Positions 1 through 6,471 of a DNA stretch of 9,393 bases are shown here, one piece after another. The DNA lies in assembly GCA_903918555.1 (NCBI GenBank), contig CAIXEV010000390.1:1-9393 (forward strand), written 5' to 3'. The position numbers and the translations under genes were made by a program. Positions within the stretch are counted from its first letter, which is position 1, and each line of letters begins with the position of its first letter. The notes under the pieces are model-generated. The model worked only from the letters and a program-made list of their open reading frames with translations, did no database searches and had not been told where the DNA came from. The DNA comes from an uncultured bacterium. Its GTDB lineage: Bacteria > Planctomycetota > Phycisphaerae > Phycisphaerales > SM1A02.

Positions 1-579
1 CCGCCGGGACCGGAGGGCGGGAAGTTCGAGGAGCTCTCGATCGCCAGGCAGAACGGCCGTCGCCAGCTCGAGAAGGAGCAGAGCACGGTCCAGACCCAGC
101 TCAGCATGATCATCGGCGACATGGCGCGCGCCGACGAGCTCGTGAAGGGCATCGAGGAGCTGAAGGCGCTCGAGTCGTCGTACGCGCGGACCAAGGACGC
201 GGAGACGCGCGCCAAGGCCGATGCGCTGCAGGCGCGGCTCGAGCAGATCGTGATCGACTCGCGCGCCCGCGCCGCGAGCGTCATCTCGAACGCCCGCGCG
301 ATGCGCTGGACGACGCTGATGAACGCCCAGGCGATCTCGGAGGATGTGCTCGGACAGGCCTCCGCATGGAGGGTCGACCCGGAGCTCTACCGGACGCGCA
401 AGACGATGGAGGCCCTCGGGCAGGCGCTCGCGGGCGTCCGCGTGAAGTACATGCTGCTTCCCGACGCCGAGCGCGTGCGGGTCGACATCGAGATGCAGGA
501 GCCTGGCACGGGCCTGAATCTTGGCGAGTACATGGAGAAGAAGTCGGACGGTGGCTCGGGAGGCGGCTCGGGAGGCTAG
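1..579 (+). CDS. SPFH/band-7 family protein, HflK-like C-terminal part (5' truncated)
   Basis: The frame is open from base 1 to the TAG at 577-579, so this is the last 192 residues of a gene that starts upstream; the first in-frame ATG (106) is internal. Fragment residues about 10-110 are charged, alanine-rich and helical, as in the coiled-coil stalk of SPFH proteins. Residues about 120-150 (DPELYRTRKTMEALGQAL, then VKYMLLP) fit the HflK C-terminal pattern, in which a helix ending in an ET-MEK-L type motif precedes a short hydrophobic beta strand. The SPFH domain itself and any membrane anchor would lie upstream and cannot be seen. The protein ends in a Gly/Ser tail, GGSGGGSGG. It stands 84 nt before a complete HflC-like gene on the same strand. 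Membership of the SPFH family is inferred from this weak C-terminal match plus context; a generic coiled-coil membrane protein is the alternative. Confidence 0.75.
   Translation, partial: PPGPEGGKFEELSIARQNGRRQLEKEQSTVQTQLSMIIGDMARADELVKGIEELKALESSYARTKDAETRAKADALQARLEQIVIDSRARAASVISNARAMRWTTLMNAQAISEDVLGQASAWRVDPELYRTRKTMEALGQALAGVRVKYMLLPDAERVRVDIEMQEPGTGLNLGEYMEKKSDGGSGGGSGG
550..573 (+). repeat. 12-bp tandem repeat encoding Gly-Gly-Ser-Gly
   Basis: Two adjacent 12-nt units (550-561 and 562-573) differ at one base (GGTGGCTCGGGA and GGCGGCTCGGGA). They encode GGSG GGSG at the extreme C-terminus of the first gene. The product is a flexible low-complexity tail. The ATPase encoded further along also ends in a Gly/Ser repeat. 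Confidence 0.7.
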
Positions 580-663
580 CCGGACGGTTGCCATCGGCCT
601 GACCAACGAGCGTGAGAGAACGGGTGGCCGCGGCCGCCTGAGGCAGATAGACGGAAGACATTC

Positions 664-1611
664 ATGAACAAGCGCACTTCGGCATTCGCACTTGGATTCG
701 CAATCCTGCTGGTCCTCGTCCTCTACAGCACGACCTACACCGTGAACTTCCACGAGTTCGCGATCCGCACGCGCTTCGGCGTCCCCGCGGGCGTCGAGCG
801 GAGCGCGGGCCTGCACTTCAAGTACCCGTTCTTCATCGACACGGTCACCAAGCTCGACCGCCGCATGCAGATCGTTGAGAGCCCGCTGCAGACCGTGCAG
901 ACGAGCGACGGCCTGCAGGTCGTGGTGCGGGCGTATCTCTTCTGGAAGGTCGACGACACCGACGAGCAGGCGCAGGCGTTCCTGCAGAGCTACGGCGGTT
1001 CGCTGCAGAAGGCCGGCGGCGACCTCGAGCAGACGCTCGCGGGCGCCGTGAAGGCCGTCTCCGGCTTCAAGTTCGACGAGCTCGTCGGCCCGAACGCGCG
1101 GCTCGGCGACGCGGAGAAGGCGATCCTCGCCGGCGTCGAGGGCGCGAAGAAGGTCGGCGTCGAGCCGATTTCGGTCGGCCTCTCGCAGGTCGTCCTGCCG
1201 CAGAAGACGACCGTCAGCGTGCTCTCGCGCATGGCCGAGGTGCAGAACACCCTGCGCGAGCTCGAGGCCGCGAAGGCCGCGTCGCAGGCCGAGGCGATCA
1301 AGAGCCAGGCGAAGAGCCAGGCCGACACGATCGTCGCGTTCGCCACGCAGTGGGCCTCGCGCATCGAGGGCAAGGGCAGCGAAGAGGCGACCGCGTACTA
1401 CGAGAAGATGAAGGAGCACTCGGACCTCGCGACCTTCCTCGCGTGGCTCGACGCGCTCAAGGCCGGCCTCCGTGGCTCGACGACCTACATCGGCGACACC
1501 ACGCGCGCGCCGTTCCACCTGCTTGACCTCGACGCGCCCGTCAGCGCAGACGGCATCCCGCAGCCCGACGCCGAGAAGAAGTCCGCCCCCGCGACGGAGA
1601 AGTCTCGATGA
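664..1611 (+). CDS. HflC-like SPFH/band-7 membrane protein
   Basis: The 315-residue product is close to the usual HflC length of about 300-335. Residues 7-27 form one N-terminal membrane segment after a short basic MNKR start. The SPFH domain follows: V27NFHEFAIRTRFG, then GLHFKYPFFIDTVTKLDRR (49-67), the hallmark band-7 opening. Residues about 185-230 are an Ala/Gln/Glu/Lys-rich coiled coil, followed by the HflC-type segment RIEGKGSEEATAYYEKM and a helix ending LDALKAGL, then TTYIGDT and PFHLLDLD. In the known complex, HflC and HflK alternate in a membrane-anchored ring that sequesters FtsH; a comparable scaffold role is inferred. GGAAG at 653-657, 6 nt before the ATG, is a modest ribosome site. 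The stop overlaps the next start (ATGA, 1608-1611), which implies translational coupling. Because no ftsH is nearby, the partner may differ, so no gene symbol is assigned. Confidence 0.88.
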   Translation: MNKRTSAFALGFAILLVLVLYSTTYTVNFHEFAIRTRFGVPAGVERSAGLHFKYPFFIDTVTKLDRRMQIVESPLQTVQTSDGLQVVVRAYLFWKVDDTDEQAQAFLQSYGGSLQKAGGDLEQTLAGAVKAVSGFKFDELVGPNARLGDAEKAILAGVEGAKKVGVEPISVGLSQVVLPQKTTVSVLSRMAEVQNTLRELEAAKAASQAEAIKSQAKSQADTIVAFATQWASRIEGKGSEEATAYYEKMKEHSDLATFLAWLDALKAGLRGSTTYIGDTTRAPFHLLDLDAPVSADGIPQPDAEKKSAPATEKSR

Positions 1612-3062
1612 CGATCGATCCGAACGATCCACTCGGCGAGACGCCCGGGGGCGTTCCGCCGCAGCCGCGCCGCGCAGCGAGCGCGCGCTTCGATGTCGGC
1701 GCGGGGCAGGGCGAGGAGTCCCTGCGTGAGGCGCTCGACCCGGCGACGAACTCGCTCGGCGAGGCGCTCAAGCTCTCGTACCGCATCCTGCAGCTCGGCA
1801 TCGTCGTGCTCATCGGCGCGTTCCTCCTGTCCGGCTTCAAGTCGGTCAACGAGGGCGACACCGGCGTGCGCACCCTGTTCGGCGCGATCGCCGGCAAGGA
1901 CGGCGAGCAGCAGCTCGAGCCGGGATTCCAGCCGTTCTGGCCGTATCCGATCGGCGACCTCATCGTGTTCTCGCAGAGCACGAAGGGCGTCCCGATGACG
2001 CAGGAGTTCTGGCCCGCGGGCCGTCAGCAGGGCGATATGCGCCAGAAGACGCTCCAGGAGCAGATCGACAGCGCCACGCCCGACTCGGGCCTCAAGCCGG
2101 GCGGTGTCGGCGTGGGCGACGGCTCGCTGCTCACGAAGGACGGCGACATCGCGCACACGCAGCTCGAGTTCTCCTACGAGATCGTCGACGCCGTGCGCTA
2201 CCTCGAGGCGATCAGCCCGACCGACACGGTCGAGTTCGTGAAGGCCGCCGTCCGCCAGGCCGCGGTCGAGGCTGCAAGCGGCCTCACCCTCGCCGAGTTC
2301 ACCGATTCGCGCGACATCCTTGGCCCCGTCGTCGCGGAGCGCGCGCAGCGGACGCTCGACCGGCTGAATGTCGGCATCCGTCTCACGAGCGTGACGACGA
2401 GCGAGCGCATGGCGCCGTTCGCGGTCGAGAACCGCTACCGCGATGTGCAGACCGGCCGCGAGAACGCGAAGTCGACCGTCGAGCGCGCGCGCCAGGACGC
2501 GGCGCGCGAGCTGACCGCGGTCGCGGGCGGCGAGGTGTACGCCGAGCTCCTGAAGCAGATCCGCGAATACGAGGAACTCCTCGGCGCGGGACGCAAGGCC
2601 GATGCGGAGGCCAAGCTCGTCGAGCTTGGCAAGCGCATGGAGGCTCCAGATGTCGGCGGCGATGTCGCGCAGATCATCGCGCGGGCGAAGGCATCCGAGG
2701 CGGCGTTGCGCGCCGGGCTCGAGCGCGACCTGCGTCGCCTCGAGAGCCTGGCGCCGAGCTTCCGCGAGTCGGGCGCCCAGATCGTCCGCCAGCTGTGGAT
2801 CGACGCGGTCCGCGAGGTCCTCGAGGATCCGCTCGCCGAGATCTACGCCGGCCCCGACGCGCTTGGCAGCGTGGCGCTGCGACTGACGAGCTCGAACGAG
2901 ATCATGCAGGCGCGCCGCAACGCGGAGATCGCGCGACAGAAGGTCCAGCAGGCGGCGCGAGACGCCGGCACCTTCTTCGCACCGAACTCCGAGCAGATCT
3001 CGATCGACAAGGCGGGCCGCGTCCTGAAGCGGGACGCAAGCGGCGCAATCGGCAAGAACTGA
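1608..3062 (+). CDS. HflK-like SPFH/band-7 membrane protein
   Basis: The product has 484 residues; E. coli HflK has about 420. As in HflK, an N-terminal cytoplasmic stretch rich in Gly/Pro (1-55) precedes one membrane segment (about 60-77, ILQLGIVVLIGAFLLSGF). SPFH features follow: V80NEGDTGVRTLFG, LEPGFQPFWPYPI, and LLTKDGDI (174-181), the conserved HflK strand before the domain's second half. An extra loop of about 40 residues (130-172, with GGVGVGDG) separates these parts. Residues about 280-380 are a long charged coiled coil. Residues 381-407 (LAPSFRESGAQIVRQLWIDA, VREVLED) match the HflK C-terminal cage segment, and a further 75 residues extend past it. Start: the ATG overlaps the preceding stop, with GGAG at 1596-1599. 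It probably pairs with the HflC-like protein in hetero-oligomers. Family assignment is firm; function is inferred. Confidence 0.87.
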   Translation: MTIDPNDPLGETPGGVPPQPRRAASARFDVGAGQGEESLREALDPATNSLGEALKLSYRILQLGIVVLIGAFLLSGFKSVNEGDTGVRTLFGAIAGKDGEQQLEPGFQPFWPYPIGDLIVFSQSTKGVPMTQEFWPAGRQQGDMRQKTLQEQIDSATPDSGLKPGGVGVGDGSLLTKDGDIAHTQLEFSYEIVDAVRYLEAISPTDTVEFVKAAVRQAAVEAASGLTLAEFTDSRDILGPVVAERAQRTLDRLNVGIRLTSVTTSERMAPFAVENRYRDVQTGRENAKSTVERARQDAARELTAVAGGEVYAELLKQIREYEELLGAGRKADAEAKLVELGKRMEAPDVGGDVAQIIARAKASEAALRAGLERDLRRLESLAPSFRESGAQIVRQLWIDAVREVLEDPLAEIYAGPDALGSVALRLTSSNEIMQARRNAEIARQKVQQAARDAGTFFAPNSEQISIDKAGRVLKRDASGAIGKN

Positions 3063-3078
3063 ACCCATCTCCGCGGGC

Positions 3079-3121
3079 TGCCGTAGGGCGGCATGAAGGA
3101 CGGCATGCACGCAACGCATGC
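3079..3121 (+). promoter_or_regulatory. two stem-loops in the SPFH-ABC intercistronic gap
   Basis: The 70-nt gap between the HflK-like gene and the ATPase holds two perfect short hairpins. The first is TGCCG (3079-3083) with CGGCA (3089-3093) and a 5-nt loop. The second is GCATGC (3103-3108) with GCATGC (3116-3121) and a 7-nt loop, ending one base before the ATPase ribosome site. Neither is followed by a run of T, so they do not look like an intrinsic terminator. They could protect mRNA ends or tune initiation of the downstream genes; this is inference. Confidence 0.4.
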
Positions 3122-3126
3122 GAGGA
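3122..3126 (+). promoter_or_regulatory. ribosome binding site fixing the ATPase start at 3133
   Basis: GAGGA lies 6 nt before the ATG at 3133. An in-frame ATG at 3118 has no comparable upstream site and falls inside the second hairpin, so 3133 is the better start and removes five residues (MRGSS) from the longest reading. Confidence 0.65.
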
Positions 3127-3132
3127 TCAAGC

Positions 3133-4416
3133 ATGGCGAACGCACAGCAAGGTTCCAGCGACTGCATCGTCGACGCCGTCGGGCTGACGAAGACCTTCAC
3201 CGACTTCTGGCTCCGCTCCCCCGCGAAGGCCGTGGATGGCGTCGATTTCCACATCGATCGCCATGAGATCTTCGGCCTGCTCGGGCCGAACGGCTCGGGC
3301 AAGTCGACGACGATCAAGATGATCCTCGGCCTCCTGCACAAGACGCGCGGCCGGCTCGTCGTCTTCGGGCGCGATCCGAGCGATGTCGCCGTCAAGCGCA
3401 AGATCGGCTACCTGCCCGAGGAGACCTATCTCTACCGCTTCCTCAATCCGACCGAGACGCTCGACTACTACGGCAAGCTCTTCGGCCTCGACCGCCGCAC
3501 GCGCAACCGCCGCACGGCGGAGCTGCTCGAGATGGTCGGCCTCGAGGGCGTGGCGCACCGTCCGGCGGGAGAGTTCTCGAAGGGCATGGCGCGCCGCCTC
3601 GGCCTCGCGCAGGCGCTTGTCAACGACCCCGAGCTCCTGATCCTCGACGAGCCGACCTCGGGCCTCGACCCGCTCGGCACGCGTCAGGTGAAGGACCTCA
3701 TCCTCGAGCTCGGGCGCCGCGGAAAGACGATCCTGCTGACCTCGCACCTCCTCGCCGATGTCGAGGATGTGTGCGACCGGATGGTGATCCTCTACGGCGG
3801 CAAGATCCGCGCCGCGGGAACGAGCGACGAGCTCCTCGCCGACACGCAGCACACGCTTCTGCGCACGCCGCGTCTCAGCGAAGGCGCCATCGCGGCCGTC
3901 GACCGGGCGCTGCAGTCCGCGCAGGGCGTCGGCATCGAGTCGGTCGAGTCGCCGCGGCAGACGCTCGAGTCGCTGTTCCTCGACATCGTCGAGCGCGCGC
4001 GCGCCGAGCAGCTTGCGACGAGCGGCGCCCAGTCGGGCGGCCGCATCGCGTCGTTCCTCCAGGCCGAGACTCCGGGCGAGGGCGACTCGGTGGTCGCCGA
4101 TCTCGTGCGCGCCGGCGATGAGCCCGCGCCCGCACCGAAGTCGGTGCTGCGCGAGCCTGCCCGCGGCCCCGTGGCGCCGAAGGGCGCGGACACCGCGATG
4201 CTCGATGCGCTCGTCGACCCGTCGAGGACGCCGGGTGCGGACGCGGCGGCAGCGCCGAAGTCGGCGCCGCCGCAGGTTCGCAAGGATTCGAGTGGAAACC
4301 AGCCTGACCAGAGCGTGATCGACTCGCTGCTCGGCGGTGGGGGTCAGGCGGGTGGGGATCAGGGCAGCGGTGATCAGGGCAGCGGTGATCAGGGCAGCGG
4401 GGGGAAGAAGAAGTGA
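3133..4416 (+). CDS. ABC-2 type exporter ATP-binding protein with long disordered C-terminal tail
   Basis: The 427-residue cytoplasmic ATPase would power the permease encoded next. All nucleotide-binding motifs are intact: Walker A GPNGSGKST (51-59), a Q-loop region IGYLPEE (91-97) with Glu where many families have Gln, signature FSKGM (148-152), Walker B LLILDEP (168-174), D-loop SGLD (176-179) and switch His205 in LTSH. Residues about 274-289 (PRQTLESLFLDIVERA) are the usual C-terminal element of this exporter subfamily, which includes the gliding, bacitracin and Cu/Na exporter-type ATPases. Most such proteins end near residue 300; this one carries about 125 further Ala/Pro/Gly-rich, probably disordered residues. 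These end in three GDQGS repeats and KKK, and hold three short hydrophobic motifs. The stop overlaps the permease start (GTGA). The ATPase assignment is certain; the substrate cannot be read from the sequence. Confidence 0.95.
   Translation: MANAQQGSSDCIVDAVGLTKTFTDFWLRSPAKAVDGVDFHIDRHEIFGLLGPNGSGKSTTIKMILGLLHKTRGRLVVFGRDPSDVAVKRKIGYLPEETYLYRFLNPTETLDYYGKLFGLDRRTRNRRTAELLEMVGLEGVAHRPAGEFSKGMARRLGLAQALVNDPELLILDEPTSGLDPLGTRQVKDLILELGRRGKTILLTSHLLADVEDVCDRMVILYGGKIRAAGTSDELLADTQHTLLRTPRLSEGAIAAVDRALQSAQGVGIESVESPRQTLESLFLDIVERARAEQLATSGAQSGGRIASFLQAETPGEGDSVVADLVRAGDEPAPAPKSVLREPARGPVAPKGADTAMLDALVDPSRTPGADAAAAPKSAPPQVRKDSSGNQPDQSVIDSLLGGGGQAGGDQGSGDQGSGDQGSGGKKK
4354..4398 (+). repeat. 15-bp tandem repeat, three units, encoding GDQGS
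   Basis: Units lie at 4354-4368, 4369-4383 and 4384-4398. The last two are identical (GGTGATCAGGGCAGC) and the first differs at one base. They encode (Gly-Asp-Gln-Gly-Ser)x3 just before the final GGKKK of the ATPase. Near-perfect DNA identity suggests recent slippage, so copy number may vary between strains. Confidence 0.85.
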
Positions 4417-6470
4417 GCCTCCTCGACGCGTTGCGGCAATCGCTCACCGCGCTCGGTGAGAAGCGCTGGTTCCGCATCGCGGTGGCGGTGGTCCTGTCGG
4501 CTGTCATCGGCGTCGCGACGATCGTGACCTACGGCGCGAGCGCCCGCGTCGAGCGCTTCATGCGGGCTGTTCCGCCCGTGCTGCGGGCGTTGGATCTCAA
4601 GGCGAACGATCCGATCGCCAAGCAGCTCGCCGAGCAGGGCACGCTGGACATCGGCGGCGTCAAGCTCGGCGACCAGGCGTTCGCGACCCGTTTCCAGCGG
4701 ATGTTCAGCGACTCCGGCAAGATCGACCAGGTCTCCGAGGCGACGGTGATGCTCGTGCGCACCGAGCTTCCCCCGTGGCTGCCGGTGTCGTTCGTCGACG
4801 ATTCCCGTCTGCCGCTCGCGATCGGACTTCTCGCGATCGCGGTCGTGAACTTCGCATGCTTCACCGGCCTCGCGATCCCGCTCCTCGGCGTGGTCGTGAC
4901 GAGTTCGGTGCTCGGCCTCGCGATGCTTGCGCGCGGCCGGAGCGACCTCGCCGCGAGCCTCGCGTCGATTCCGGCGTTCCTCCTCGCGTTCGCGCTGCTC
5001 GTGCGCGCGCTCATGATCGTGCTCGACCGCGCGACGCCCGTCTTCGCCGTGGCGAGCGGCGTGGTCCGCGAGGCGATGCGCCTTCGGATCGCCGTCGTCT
5101 TCGCGGCCGTGGCGATCATCGCGATCCCGCTGCTGCCGCAGTGGATCGACCCGACCTCGCCGCTGCGCTACCAGGTGCAGACATTCCTCGCGCGCTCGCT
5201 CGACGCGATGTACCTCGTGTGCGCGTTCCTGACCGTCTTCTTCGGCTGCGCGACCGTGGCCTTCGAGATCCGCGACCGCCAGGCGTGGATGACGCTCACG
5301 AAGCCCGTGTCGCGCCTCTCGTGGCTCGCCGGCAAGTGGCTCGGCCTCGTCGTCGTCAACGCCGCGGTCCTCACCATCTGCACGCTTGCGATGGTCGTGT
5401 TCCTCGCGCAGATGCGCGCCCGTCCCGCGATCGACGGCTACGACCGCGCCGCGGTGCGCGACGAGGTGCTCGTCGCGCGCGCCGGCGGCGTTCCCGTCTA
5501 CAAGTACCTGCCGCCCGAGGAGATCGAGCTCGCGGTCACCGAGGCCATCCGCTCCGATCCGAACGCGCGCGCCGACATCGAGGAAGGCCGCCGCACCGAG
5601 CTCGAGGTGAAGAAGACGCTCGCCCGCGCCGTGGCCGAGGAGTACCTCAAGGCGCAGCGCTCGGTCTCGCCGGGCCAGGAGCGGGCCTACGAGTTCAAGG
5701 GGCTTGACGCCGCGCGCGAAGCGAAGGCGAACCTGACGCTCCGCTACAAGTTCTACGCCGGCGAGAGCGATCCGAACGCGGTCTATCCAGTGATCTTCAT
5801 CCTCGGCGAGGGTGCCGACGCCCCGTGGCTCGACCGGCAGTTCGTCGCGGCGCAGTCGAATGTCATCACGGTTCCCGCGAGCGCGATCTCTGCGAACGGC
5901 ACGCTCGTGATCCGCATCGCGAGCGTGCGCTTCGATCCGAACGCGCCGCCGGGCGGGCAGCAGTTCTATCCGAGCAACTCGAGCATCGGCTTCGACCCGG
6001 ACGGCCTCGAGCTCCTCTACAAGGTCGACGATTTCGGCCCGAACCTCCTGCGCGCGCAGATCGTCAACCTGCTCAAGCTTTCGTTCGTCGCCATGCTCGC
6101 GGTCACGCTCTCGTCGTTCCTGAGCTTCCCGGTCGCGTGCCTCGTGGTGTTCACCGTGTTCTCCGCGGGCTCGATCGCGCCGTATCTCGCGACCAGCATC
6201 GACGAGTACCGCATCCGCACCGACTCCGGCGTGCTGAAGGCGGTCGAGTCGGTGATCCGCGGCATCGCGAGCGGCACCGAGTTCTCGGTGCGCGCGTTCG
6301 GCGAGGCGCGCGCGAGCGGCCCGCTCGTCGAGGGGCGGCTCGTGCCGTGGGAGGTCGTGATCCGCACATTCGCGCTGATCGGAATCGCATGGAGCGGCGT
6401 GCTGCTTGTCCTCGGCTTCGTGATCTTCCGTCGCAAGGAACTCGCCATCTACAGCGGGCAGGGAGGCTGA
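4413..6470 (+). CDS. ABC-2 type transporter permease, large
   Basis: The 685-residue integral membrane protein begins with GTG, overlapping the ATPase stop; GGAAG (4403-4407) lies 5 nt upstream. Predicted membrane segments are at about 21-41, 133-165, 182-204, 225-245, 266-286, 312-332, 553-596 (probably two) and 652-674. The stretch 288-311 (DRQAWMTLTKPVSRLSWLAG, then KWLG) is the classic ABC-2 permease motif, in which a cytoplasmic helix with K-PVSR and GK precedes a membrane helix. Two hydrophilic domains stand out, about 42-132 and a larger one of about 210 residues (333-545) with a charged helical first half and a beta-rich second half. The second is longer than in simple ABC-2 permeases and may bind a substrate or partner. 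With the adjacent ATPase it should form an exporter; the direction is inferred from family and the substrate is unknown. Confidence 0.9.
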   Translation: MSLLDALRQSLTALGEKRWFRIAVAVVLSAVIGVATIVTYGASARVERFMRAVPPVLRALDLKANDPIAKQLAEQGTLDIGGVKLGDQAFATRFQRMFSDSGKIDQVSEATVMLVRTELPPWLPVSFVDDSRLPLAIGLLAIAVVNFACFTGLAIPLLGVVVTSSVLGLAMLARGRSDLAASLASIPAFLLAFALLVRALMIVLDRATPVFAVASGVVREAMRLRIAVVFAAVAIIAIPLLPQWIDPTSPLRYQVQTFLARSLDAMYLVCAFLTVFFGCATVAFEIRDRQAWMTLTKPVSRLSWLAGKWLGLVVVNAAVLTICTLAMVVFLAQMRARPAIDGYDRAAVRDEVLVARAGGVPVYKYLPPEEIELAVTEAIRSDPNARADIEEGRRTELEVKKTLARAVAEEYLKAQRSVSPGQERAYEFKGLDAAREAKANLTLRYKFYAGESDPNAVYPVIFILGEGADAPWLDRQFVAAQSNVITVPASAISANGTLVIRIASVRFDPNAPPGGQQFYPSNSSIGFDPDGLELLYKVDDFGPNLLRAQIVNLLKLSFVAMLAVTLSSFLSFPVACLVVFTVFSAGSIAPYLATSIDEYRIRTDSGVLKAVESVIRGIASGTEFSVRAFGEARASGPLVEGRLVPWEVVIRTFALIGIAWSGVLLVLGFVIFRRKELAIYSGQGG

Positions 6471-6471
6471 C

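Noticed and set aside
574..580. CTAG found only once in the window
   Set aside because: CTAG is rare in most bacterial genomes, so unlike ACGT its scarcity is not informative here.
627..639. GGCCGCGGCCGCC palindrome before the HflC-like gene as a terminator or operator
   Set aside because: It has no T-run and no loop of useful size, and such words are expected by chance in DNA of this G+C content.
3118..3132. Upstream ATG at 3118 as the ATPase start
   Set aside because: It lacks a ribosome site and sits within a stem; GAGGA is correctly placed for the ATG at 3133.
1485..3401. Open frame of 638 codons on the - strand
   Set aside because: It runs opposite the HflK-like gene and the ATPase start, and its product has no family features.
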